NCBI RefSeq assembly: GCF_028583425.1
Contig: NC_072806.1
Span: 33,092,001 to 33,156,000 of the forward strand
Direction: 5' to 3'
From: Eublepharis macularius
Lineage: Eukaryota > Chordata > Lepidosauria > Squamata > Eublepharidae
Length of the DNA stretch: 64,000 nt
Of this stretch, positions 50,601-62,600 are shown piece after piece; the first letter of the stretch is position 1; every line of letters starts with the position of its first letter. The position numbers were made by a program, and so were the translations under genes. Below the pieces are notes generated by a model. It had not been told where the DNA came from. It saw only the letters and a list, made by a program, of their open reading frames with translations, and did not search any database.

Positions 50601-53600
50601 AAGCATTCCTAGGGGGTCCCAGTTAATCTTACTTCTGAGAAAGCATGTTCCCCCAGGAGGGACTTCAAAGCCTAGGCAGGCCATTGTGGGTGGAGGCACC
50701 CCCTGTAGAGTGGGATGACTCTTGCCCCTTCTCCTGGCATCCATTCCTCTACCAGAACCCTCTTATTTTCTTGGCCCACTCCAGAGGCGCTTGGCCCAGG
50801 CCTACTCTCCTGTTTGCCCATTCTGTTCCAGGTACACCACTGCCACGGTGCCTGGTTCGGCTAGTTTTCTCTGGGCCTAGAGCCCATCAGTTCTTTTGAC
50901 TCCCTAGAACCACTTCCCAGATGACTAGCTCCCCTTACTTGCCATGACAGTTCTCTGATTACCCAGATATTGTGCATGTGTGTTTCATAAGGTGGTGGGA
51001 CTGCCTTTCAGTGGATAGGCAGAACTCTTGGCTTTCTGGATCCCCCTCCTTCTCCACCAGGCCCCAGTGGATGTACGTCAATTTGGGCTTGGAACGCCTG
51101 TCTTCAGTGTTCTTTATTTTGGTAGCATTTTCAGCACTGCAAAGCAACCACACCCAAGTCCTGCAGATCCTGGAACATCTGACACTCCTCTCGGCTGGAG
51201 AGCTGATCCCGTACGCAGAGGCCTTGACATCCAACATGAACCGCCTGCTGTACTTCGGAATCCCTCGGCGGATCCTTCAGACCGCCAACAGGCTTTGGAT
51301 GGCTTTGAACACGGTGATGCCTCGAAGGTGGGAGGCTCATTCATTTGCTCGCCTCATTAAACTTGGGACAAAACCGAGGCGCCTCCACCCACTGAACAAG
51401 CTACACCAACTATCGTGGGAGGCAAAATTAAAGTCTAATTCTTGTAAATTATTTTGTAAATTATTCTGTAAATTTTTATCAAAGTTTTGAATATTTAAAG
51501 TGCTAAGTGCTCAGTGTAAGTTATACAAAATACGTACAAGATTCTCATACACAGTATAATTCCAGCACACTCAATCAATGACCATAATAACTCCTAGTAA
51601 TCAACAGTCCAACTGGTGTAAATATCCATTGTAATATCCATTTTCAAAGTGTAGACCATCCTCCAGGTGGAAATAGAGCTGCGAGTCGTCTTCCAAGAGC
51701 AGCCTACGGGTCTTATGCCCGCTGATTATCAATTCCCGTTTCACAAACCAAGCTTCCTCACGGGCATGATACAATGAATGGTCTCACAGTACTCAATCAT
51801 TCCAACCAGTTGATAAGATCCGACGGAACTTACACTGAGCGCTTAGCACTTTAAATAATCAAAACTTTGATAAAAATTTACAAAATAATTTACAAGAATT
51901 AGACTTTAATTTTGCCTCCCACGATAGTTGGTGTAGCTTGTTCATTAAACTTCTGCGCTGTTTTTCTGTTAGTACAGAAGTTGATTAACACAGAGCTCTA
52001 CGAATGGCTTCACGTTAAACTGATACAAAATGGGTTCTGCTGCTGGCATTTCCAGGCCATTCTCACCCGACTTGATGCACTCCTTTAATACTTTCTGGCC
52101 TCTGCTGTACCTGTTCTCCCCCCACCCCACCTGTCGTAGATTGCAGACCCCTCTGGGCAGGGACTTGTTCCCTTCTAGTACACTTTAGAGTGCCCAACAC
52201 ATTTGGGAGTTGGGGGGGGGCAAGTCCCAGGTGGAGGCGGAGCTCTCTGAACAGCCCAGTTGGATGTAAACATGACCGAGGTGGGAAGTGTGGTGATGAC
52301 GCTCGCAGACGGGTGGGACCCACAGCCTGTCGTTTCAGAAGAGAGTGCTGGACAAGGCTTGGAGACCCAGGTTCATCTCCTCACTTTCTATGAAACTGTC
52401 AGGTGGCCTTAGGCCAGCTGTTCTCTCTTGGCTTAGCCTACCTCACAGGGTGCTTATGAGGATGAAAAGGGGGTGGGATCCTGGGTGCCTCCCTATGCTC
52501 CTTGGATGAAGGAGAGGATAAATCAAGTACTGAATGATTTTTATCCTATCAGAAAATGTTCAAACTGGCTAAATATTTCTTCTTCTTAGCAGTTCCAAAA
52601 TATCGATGCTCTTTCATGTTACTTAGATGCAATGCCTGACCTTCTGAGATGAAGGGCTGCTTTAGTAGAATTCCCCCTGGGATATGTTATAGTACTCGTC
52701 GTAAGGATCAAGTCGATTCAGTTGCCTACATCCTTTTTAGCCGCCCCCCTTTACAATTCACTTCGCACTTCGTAGACGTTCCCTGGACTGAACATCTACA
52801 GAACATTTCTGAACAACAGAAACGAAAGATTTTGCTATCAGGCAAGATTTAAAAAACATATATGTGATCTAGCCATATTTATCTATGGAGCTATACGTTG
52901 CTTATAAAACACTTTTGACGTATGGCTTGCAAGCTGTTAAGTTACAAGGAAAGGAAAGTACTAAACGAATAAATGATTTTTTTCAAGTGAACCTGCTATC
53001 ACATTCTTGCATGACCAAGAAACCGGGGCCCTGCTGTGCTTTCCAGGAAGCTAAAACTTCATTCCCATTAGCTCCTCTGATGCAGCAGGCGTGCTTTCAC
53101 AAACAGCTGGCCTCTGCCTCCCAGTGTCTTGCTGTTGCTCTCGTGCCCAGAGTTGATCAACCTGCTGCAAGGCCATGTACGTCTTGTCCTTTGATCAGGG
53201 ATTGGACCCACGTGAACTCCAGAAGTTGTGTGCTGTTGACTCGCAGCATCACTCCGTCTAGTCCAGCGCCATCTGTTGTAGCTCTCCAAGGCCTCAGGCA
53301 GAGAAGGGTTTCTTTCCTGGCCTTGCTACTAGAGCGCCTCTTGCCTGAATGTGACACTTTCTGTCTGCGAAGCTGCAGAGCTAGTCCAGCGCCATCTGTT
53401 GTAGCTCTCCAAGGCCTCAGGCAGAGAAGGGTTTCTTTCCTGGCCTTGCTACTAGAGCGCCTCTTGCCTGAATGTGACACTTTCTGTCTGCGAAGCTGCA
53501 GAGCTAGGAGGAACCGTTGTTTGCTATGACGTTGGCTTCATGTTCCTCCTTTTTCTAGGTTGTGGGTGATGACTGTGAATGCCTTGCAGTCTTCAGGCAA

Positions 53601-56600
53601 GATGGTCAGGCAGCAGAAGTATACTCAGAAGGACCTGATGATCGACCCCCTGATTGTGTTAAGATGTGATCAGAGAGTCCACAGGTAAGCTCACCTTTCT
53701 TTACGACCAGATGATTGACCCCCTGATTGTATTAAGATGTGACTGGAAAATCCACAGCTAAGGAACCCCTTTTATTGTCTGTGTATGTGTGGGTCTCTCC
53801 CTCTCCTTCTCTCGTCGCCTCGGTCATTCAAAAATGCTGTATATGATGGTGGCTTGTTGAGGTCTCCATTGGGAAGAATGTCAATGTGGTCTTTTCAGTT
53901 ATCATCCATGAAAGATAATGTAGGACCTGGATACAGGCCATCCCTCCCATAAATCAATCATTAGTCCATATAAATAATAAATACATTGTCCAGGATTCAA
54001 AGAACAGAAAAATCGCTACACACTATCAAGTAAGTTTATCCCCCAACCAACAGCACCCAGCGTTGCATGGTAAAGTTGAGATGAGGTGGTGAACCAAGGT
54101 CGGGGTCATGGTGCATTGGTAGAGCATCTGCTTGGCATTAGAGATGGGCACGAACTGGAAAAAAACCGAACCATGTGGTTCATGGTTCGTCAAATTTCAC
54201 GAACCACGAACTTTCACGAACCTGCCCCCGGTTCCCAGACGAGTTCATTTGGTTCATGAAAACGTCACATCCAGGTCAGAAAATCATCACTTCCGGGTCA
54301 TCAGAAGGTCACTTCCAAGCCAGCAGAAGCAGGACATGATGGTATCTGCCTTCCCGGAGGGCTGAAGGTAGAACATTGAAGCGTGCAAGGATAAAGATTC
54401 TCCAGTATTTTGAGATCTTGAGGGATCTAAGAGCACAAATAAGCTTAATGTGTATTAAGTAACAGTTGCTAACATCATAGAAGCCAAAGGGTGGACTGAA
54501 ATTCTGAATAAGATTTCTCTTGGTTGCATGTACAGCTTGAGTGCCCCCCCCAATGATTAGCAAAGCCAGAACAAATTATGTAAATGCAGCACAGTAACTT
54601 AAGAGAAAATTGGGGATGTGGGGGGAGTTGTGCAGACTTTGTTGATTTTTACATTCTGTGACCTGTATACTGAATTTGTGGTGCAGAATTTTAAAGATTT
54701 TTAATGCAGATTCAGCAAAGTCCTGGTTAGCATAAACCTGTATTAAAAGCTTTTCTCCCCTCATCTTGCTTTTAATCAATCTTTCTTTCCTGATCGTTTT
54801 CATCCTTCCCTGCTTCCCATTGCGTTGTGCCCTTAGGTGTCCTCCTTTGATGGATATCACCTTGCACATGCTGAATGGGTACCTTCTTGCTTCAAAAGCT
54901 TACCTGAGTGCCCATCTCAAAGAAACGGCAGAACAAGATATCAGGCCATCCCACAACAACATGATGGGCCTGGAAGCCACCGAAGTCACTCGAGAGGAGC
55001 TCAAAAATGCATTGCTTGCTGCTCAGGTAGTTCCTACACACGTGTCTGTCCATCAGCTCATGTTTCCATTTTTATCGCACCCTTCCTTCAAGGCATTCAG
55101 AGCAACATACCTGGTTCCCCCCTCCTCTTTTTATCCTCACAGTGGGACTGAGGTAGATCATGCTGAGAGAGCGGGAGAGGGCCAGACTCACCCAGTGAGT
55201 TCTGTTGCTGGGTGGAGATTTGAACCCTGGTCTCGTCCGGTGTTTATTTACTAATTTACTTCATTTACTCCTCACCTTTCTCCGCAGTGGGGTGCCAAAG
55301 CCTCTGACATGGTTCTCCTTTGTTCTGTCAGAACTGTGGCTAGATAATGTCCTTACTCCAGACTACCTTCTGCAATCAGACAAAAGCCCGTTGTTTTTTA
55401 AAGAGTTTACTGAAGAAAGAGTTCATTATAGTCCACGAGCCTGAACACAATATTCAGGATGGTACATGTGAATTGTTACCAATGACAGTCAAAGCATGAG
55501 GTACAAAGTAACAGATCCCAGCAGGCCCAACCTCCCCCCATAGTTCTCAAAACAATCCCTTTGAAGCTAGGAAAGCGAAAGTCCTTCAAGGCTGGTTCTT
55601 GGTGGAACAGCAGTAGCCAAAACAATCCTTCTCTGTGAGAGGGCTGCTTGGGAACCTTGGCACCTGTGAAGAAAGCACTTAAACACTGAAAAGATTAAAA
55701 ATGGAGTCGGTTAGGCAAGAACATACACGAGAGCATTCTGAACCTGACACGTTCCACGTTGGCCTCAGAGCAGCTTGGTGAGGGAGGTTACGCTGAGAGA
55801 TAGTGACTGATAGCAACAGGGAGGAGCTGTGGCTCCATGGTAGAGCATCTGCTTGGCATGTAGAAGGACCCAGGTTCAATCCTTGGTGTCTCTGGTTAAA
55901 AGGATCTTGCAGTAGGAGATGTGAAAGACTCTGGAGAACCGCTGCAAGTCTGAATAGACAATGAGGTCCTCAGTCCTTGATGGACTGAGGATCTCATTCA
56001 GTATAAGGCGGCTTCGTATTATGTGTTCATGTGACTGGCGCCATGTTACCCAGCACTCTTCCATAGTATAGTGAGGATTTGAAACTGGACCTCCTAGATC
56101 CCAGTCTGACACTCTAACCACTAGAGAAGGCCACCAACCCCTTACCTCTTAAGTGCTAAGTTTCAAAAAATTCAATGAATAGAAGATTGTTGGGAGTGGA
56201 ATAGATCTGCACAAGAAGCTAAGTGTGAGGAGACTTTATGTAGAAAGGAATGAGTCTTTATGTAGAAAACCATGATTTAAATCATGATTTACATTGATTC
56301 GATTTGAATCAAATCCACCCTGCTCCATCCCCACAACATCCTTGTGAGGGTAGGTTGGGCTGAGAGATTGTGACAGGCCAGGGTCACCTACTGGGCTTCC
56401 ATGGTCCAGTGAGGGATTCAAACCTGGTTGTCCCAGCTTCTAATTCAACACCCTAACCAGGGCTCATTTCGAGGGGGAACGTGCAGGAACACAGTTCCGG
56501 CAGTCCCCAAAGAGGTCACATGTCAGGTGGCCCCGCCCACCTGACTCTCAGCCATTTTGGGCCCGTTTCAGCCTGGATTGGGGCCGAAACGGCCTGGATC

Positions 56601-59600
56601 GGACCTCTGAAAGGTAGTGGATCACTCTCCCACTCATTAGTGGCCTGATCCTGACCATTTTGGGCCCCTTTTTGCCATTTTGGGCCCAATTTCAGCCCTG
56701 AATTGCCAGGATTGGGTCCAAAACAGCCAGAATAGGTGATGTCAGGGGGTGTGGCATATGCAAATCAGTTATACTAATGACACTTCCGGTGATGGCAAGA
56801 GGCGTGGCATACGCTAATGAGCTATGCTAATGAGTTCCTCCAGCTCTTTTTCTACAAAATGACCCCTGACCCGAACCATCATGCCACACCAGCCACAGCA
56901 GTGGTGGAGGAGGGGAGGCGGATCTCAGTTACCTGCATTGTTTTTTTGCCCCTTCTTGTGATTCAGAAACACAAAAAGACAGAAGGCGCATGTTTGGTGC
57001 ATTTGCACGGTGTATGGCCTGCTGTAGTGTTTGGGGTTGCCTGGGTGCGAACTATAATTTTTTTTAGCAACCATTCAACCGGGGTTCGCTTTGATTGCGG
57101 TGCTTGCCTTGCGCTTGCAAGGCGACGAGTTGCAGTGGAGAGAGATCAGCTCATTCCCGGCCTGGCTGCCTTCCCTCTGTTGTGCTTTCTAGGACAGTGC
57201 TGCAGTCCAGATCCTCCTGGAGATCTGCCTGCCGATGGACGAGGAGAAGCCTCTGGGCGGCAGCTCCTACAGGCTCCTGAAAAGCATCCCGGGCACTGCC
57301 ATTTCCGGCCCTGGGAAAAAGCAATTGGAAGAGGAGGAGGAAGAGGACAGCCTTCTCTGCAATCTCCGCGAGGTGCAGTGCCTTATCTGCTGCCACTTGC
57401 ACCAGATGTTCATCGCGGATCCCAACATTGCCAAACTGGTTCACTTCCAGGTACATGCTGGGGTTTCCTGCGGCTTCATTTTGGTAGTGGTGAGGAGGCC
57501 GTATAAAGTTGTCTTATGTTTAGTTTTGACAGCCTGCTTTTTCTTACTGGAGCTGGTAGAGCCCATCAGGTGGTCACCTTCCTTTTTTTAACCTGAACCG
57601 TACTTGGGGTGTGAAATGGAGGCACTCTGATCCAGTACCATGGCCCTTCCCTGCTCAGTCAAAAGCTGCCAGGTGTCTTGGCTTGCTCAGTGTACTGCTA
57701 GGCCAGGTCTGTGGCCCATCCAGTCCTGCATCCTCTTTTCCACAGTGGCCAGTCAGATGTCCTCACTCCAGGAGACTTGGGCATCCTGCGGTAGCCAGTT
57801 CTGAAAATTAATTGTTTGTGGTGTGAAGAAACACTTGAGAAGTACTTAATAGCTACTTGTGAAGCTTTTGAGAAGTACTGAGAGATGCTTTAGGACAGCG
57901 GGTTGATGGAGGGGAGAGGAGTCCTTCTGCTTCCTTGATTCAGCTAAGATAGCGGAACCATCTAGCCAGGTATATGTTTCCTCCCACTTGTTTTAAACAG
58001 GGCTATCCATGTGAACTGCTTCCGCTGACAGTGGCTGGCATCCCATCTATGCACATCTGCTTGGACTTCATACCTGAGCTGATTGCTCAGCCTGAGCTGG
58101 AAAAACAGGTATGTCTCACTTCAGCTTCTTTCATCCAGGTGACCCTGGATGAACTCTTGCATGGAACATCATGACACCGTAGCAACAGCACAGGATCTGA
58201 TCTAGGATTGGTAATGGTTGCTAGGATTTACTAACAAGGTTCCCCATCATTATGAGAAAATAGGTGTGGGGCACTTTTACCCCTGGTTGTTTTTTTTTAA
58301 AGTGCCTCTTAGCGCCTTCTGAAGACTAATGGCTGTATTGTAGGAGAAGCTTTTGTGTGTTGTCAGGGACATGACGTGTGCCCTATGTTTGGCAGAGAGA
58401 GATGTATACATGCACAATCATGGGGGGCAGGACAGCAAACAGTGTGGAATTCAAAGACATCTAAACTAACAGGTTGTGATCTGTGACATTTCTATGCAAA
58501 GCTCGGATGTGAACACAGTTGACTCAGCAGCTGATTGCCACAGCAGTTACAGCCATGGATGGGGGTGGGCCTGTGGGATGTTGGCACGTAAACACAAAGA
58601 CAAACAAAGCGTGTAATACAAATTACAAAATGCTAATCTATCCAAGGAAAGTCAACCAATAGGAATTTGGTATTATAGCTGGTTTTGAGATTTCCTTCAT
58701 CAGAAGAATGGAAGATTAAAGTCAGATGAATTTCCTATTGATAAGTTTCCTGTGTAGTCGAAACAACCAAATAAAACACTTCTCATTACATGAAAGCTTA
58801 TCTACTAGACAGCCTCTACTGAAAGCAGTTGCGATAAAATATTTTACTCCAAAAACACCAATTGAATGTAATTGGTGACCTGAAATAAATCATATTTCCT
58901 AATACATCTTTTTTATGGTGCCTTTTTTGTGCAAGTCAGGTGTGCAGAAAACCAAAAAGCAACAACTTGGTACCTGCAGAATTTTCTTAGTTATTTCAAA
59001 ATGTTAGTGCTCCCCGCTCCATATATTGAAATTCTCCCTTTTTTGCCCTTATGCTGCAGATTTTTGCCATCCAGTTGCTTTCTTATTTGTGCATCCAGTA
59101 TGCTCTACCGAAATCGCTCAGTGTGGCACGCTTGGCTATCAATGTCATGGGGACACTGCTGACAGGTAAACTCTGTTACCCAAAAAGGAGGTCTCCTTAA
59201 TTGGTTGGGGGAATTAGCATTAAAGGAGACAAGTGAGGGGGGATAACTGAGATTCTCCACCTATGCCTACGGGGATTATTCCCTTAGAGAATTCTCAAAT
59301 CAGGCAGATGTTACAGGAAATGTTTTTTATTAAAAGAGAAATAAAAAGGGCAATAACACAAATACAACAAACATACAAGGCTATCTAACTAGAGGAAAGG
59401 GGGAAAGCAGTTTCGGAGAGGGCTATAATTACCAGTGTTAAAGAGGAAGGTTCCGTGGAGGCAGCAGTGAAAATTACCAGCGTTTCAATGCCTACGACTT
59501 ATGGCAAGGGGTTTATGATATTCCATATCTAGAAACTGATTTTGCAGTGTGGGGAGGGGGTCTGACTGTTAACACTTAGCCACCAGTATTTAGAGGCCTC

Positions 59601-62600
59601 TGAACGTGGAGGTTCCCTTTAGTCACCGTGGCTAGTAGCCACTGAGAGACTCCTCCTCCATGGATGCATGTAACCCCCATTTAAAGCCATCTCCACCCAT
59701 GGCCACCACTGCGTACACCAGCAATGAACGCCACAGTTTAACTGAGTAAAGGAGTATCTCCTTTTGTCTGATCTGTACCTATTTCCCAACAGTTATCTGG
59801 GTGGCTCCCAGTCTAGTGTTATGGATGAGGGATTAAAAAGCTACTATCCCCTACTATCCATCTACTTCCACCACCTTCCCCGGTTGCCGGATCAGTCCCT
59901 GGATCTCGGGTAGCAGGTTCTCTGCCTGCGAACCCTGGACAGGCATTGCCAGTCAAAGTAGTCATTGCAGAGTAGGAGGGCCCGTGGCAGGGTGATACGT
60001 TCCCTCTCTGACTCGGAGCTGTATTTATGAACTGGATCCATTAAGAAGGATTGATTTTTGATGCAGTGTGAGGCGCAGAAAGCTTGGCACTGTGGTTTCT
60101 AACTGGGGAGTGCTCATTCACACAAGTGAGGCTCCTTTTGATCTAGTGGTCGGAGGGGTGCACCTTTGTGAATTTACCAAGTTTATAGGGCCAGCATGTG
60201 CTTTGCAAGGAGTGCACGGTCCCCTTTTCAGCAACCTGTGCCGAAGCAGCACTTATTGAGAAGACAAGGCTCGCTGGAAAAGGCAATAAATAATGCTAGG
60301 AAAAGTTGAAGGTAGTAGGACAAGAGGAAGACTCAACAACAGATGGCTTGACTTGGTCAAGGAAGCCATGGCCTTCAGTTTGAAAGACCTGAGCAAGGCT
60401 GTCAATGATGGGATGTTTTGGAAGTCTTTCATTCATAGGGTCAGCATAAGTCAGAAGTGACTTGAGCACATCACACACACAGCGCTTATTATACACTATG
60501 AAACCAGTTTCTGTTGTCTTGCCAGTTTTAACCCAGGCGAAGCGGTTCACCTTCTTCATGCCAACCTTGCCCTGCTTGGTCTCATTTTGCCAAGCTTTTC
60601 CTCCGCTCTACGAGGATATCGTCTCTCTGCTTATCCAGATCGGACAAGTGTGTGCCTCAGATGTTGCCACAGAGACAAGAGATTTTGACCCAATCATTAC
60701 ACGTAAGTAATTGTGATTGTTACAACTAGAGTTGTCAAGCTGGGGTGAAGCCGAGGGGTGCAGCTAGTTCTCAGACAGGAAACATGCAGAGTTGGATTAT
60801 TTGTGCGGGCTTATATTTGCAGTGTGTGATTTTTATTTATCTATTTAGTCCATTGTTATCCCCCTCTTTCTCTAAGTAACACAGGGCTTCTTACCATAGT
60901 TCTCCCTGCCCCCCTGTTATCCTCACACTAATCCTGTGAGGTAGATCAGTCTGATAGACAATGACTGGCCTGAGGTCACCCAGTGAGCTTCATGTCAGAA
61001 TGGGGATTTGAACCAGGTGGACATATGAAGCTGCCTTATCCTGCACCAGACCTTTGGTCCATCGGTGTCAGTCCAGGGTCTCCAGGGTCTCAGACTCCAG
61101 GGTCTTCCACTGAGCCATGGCCCCACCCCACTCCATCATAGTTAAAGTTGATTTTAGAAGCTTTGGGTAGGGGGGGGTCATCACCCCCTTAGGTTCTGCA
61201 TGTGCCCACGTCAGTCACTAGAGCCTTCTAAAGCAGTGGTTCTCAACCGTTCATATCTTACATCCCCCCAATCGCTGTGCCAAGGATCCTGGGTCCCACC
61301 ATGATACAAACCAAAAGCATCCAGACAAAAGTCCACTTTTCCAAGAAGGATGTTAAGAAGCTGACAGGCATCCTGTCATTACTACTAGCATGCTGAAAGG
61401 TCACAGGTGGATAATCTGTGGCAGGTAGGATCAGCGGGAGATGGCATATGACACTTGCAGGAAGATGTGGGGATTGAGGGAGAGACTACTTCTGAATCCC
61501 ACTGGTGGAAGTGGTGCACACCCCGCTGATTAGGAATCACTCTGGATAGGCAACCCGCTCTTCCAAACACGGGTTTGCATCTAGCTGCCTTATACCTTTG
61601 GTCCACATGCCTTGACTTGTGTACTCTGGTTGGCAGCAGCAATCTGGTTCAGCAGCGCTACCTTTAATTGGAGGTGCCAGAGATTGATCCCAGAACCTTC
61701 TTCTTACATGAACAGCCATGTATGACAGGGCAGGGACCAGGATAACATACTTGTAATCTGACAAAAGGAGAAGAAGCCAAGACCCAACAGTAGAAACAAG
61801 GATCCCACTAATGGAAGGCACAGCTTTGGTGCCTTACGTTAATCTTATTAGGAATTAGTTGTATTTCGTTAGCTGTTGTCAATTTTCCGGGCTGTATGGC
61901 TGTGGGCTTGGCATTGTAGTTCCTGATGTTTCACCAGCAGCTGTGACCGGTATTTTCAGAGGTGTAGCACTGAAAGACAGAGATCTCTCAGTGTCCGTGT
62001 GTGGAGAAGATGTTAGCAGGTAATTTATATCAATTCAGAAAGGTGGGTTTGGGCTGAGTCATCCTGTAAGAGTTTCCCTGGGTGTGGAATGCTGATGGGG
62101 GGAAGCTTCACTGTATCCTGAGGAGGTTCTTTAGCATAAACCAAGGATAAATCAAACAACTAAGGAAAAACAGTCTCCCACAGGAAAAGTGTTTTTGCCA
62201 TATATCAAAGGAGTCACTGATCAGATGGGGAAACTTATGAAAAAGCACAACCTACAAACAGTATTCAGACCCACCAGAAAAATACAACAGATGCTACGAT
62301 CAGCAAAAGACAGTAGAGACCCCCTCACCTCTGCAGGAGTATACTACATACCCTGCAGCTGTGGACAAGTTTACATTGGGACCACACCGCATAGCATCCA
62401 GACAAGAATAAAAGAACATGAAAGACACTGCAGACTTGGCCAACCTGAAAAATCAGCAGTGGCTGAACATAGCCTAACTTAAAAAAGACACAGTATCTTA
62501 TTCCAGGACACCAAAATACTGGACAACACATCCAACTACTTTGTCAGATTGCACAGGGAAGCCATTGAAATTCATAAGCATAAGCACAATTTCAACAGGA

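Noticed and set aside
52885..53529. 214-codon open frame with a 41-residue exact repeat
   Set aside because: The repeat is the 123-bp tandem duplication of a SINE-like unit. The upstream part is repeat-derived and resembles no known protein.
55817..55890. Functional tRNA-Ala gene
   Set aside because: The A- and B-box-like sequences are the head of a SINE with a SINE body downstream. Stem pairing is degraded and the same head occurs in several truncated copies.
56817..57506. 229-codon open frame
   Set aside because: It spans the end of a MITE, intron sequence and INTS2 exon 20 (57193-57450). Only the exon part is in the real reading frame.
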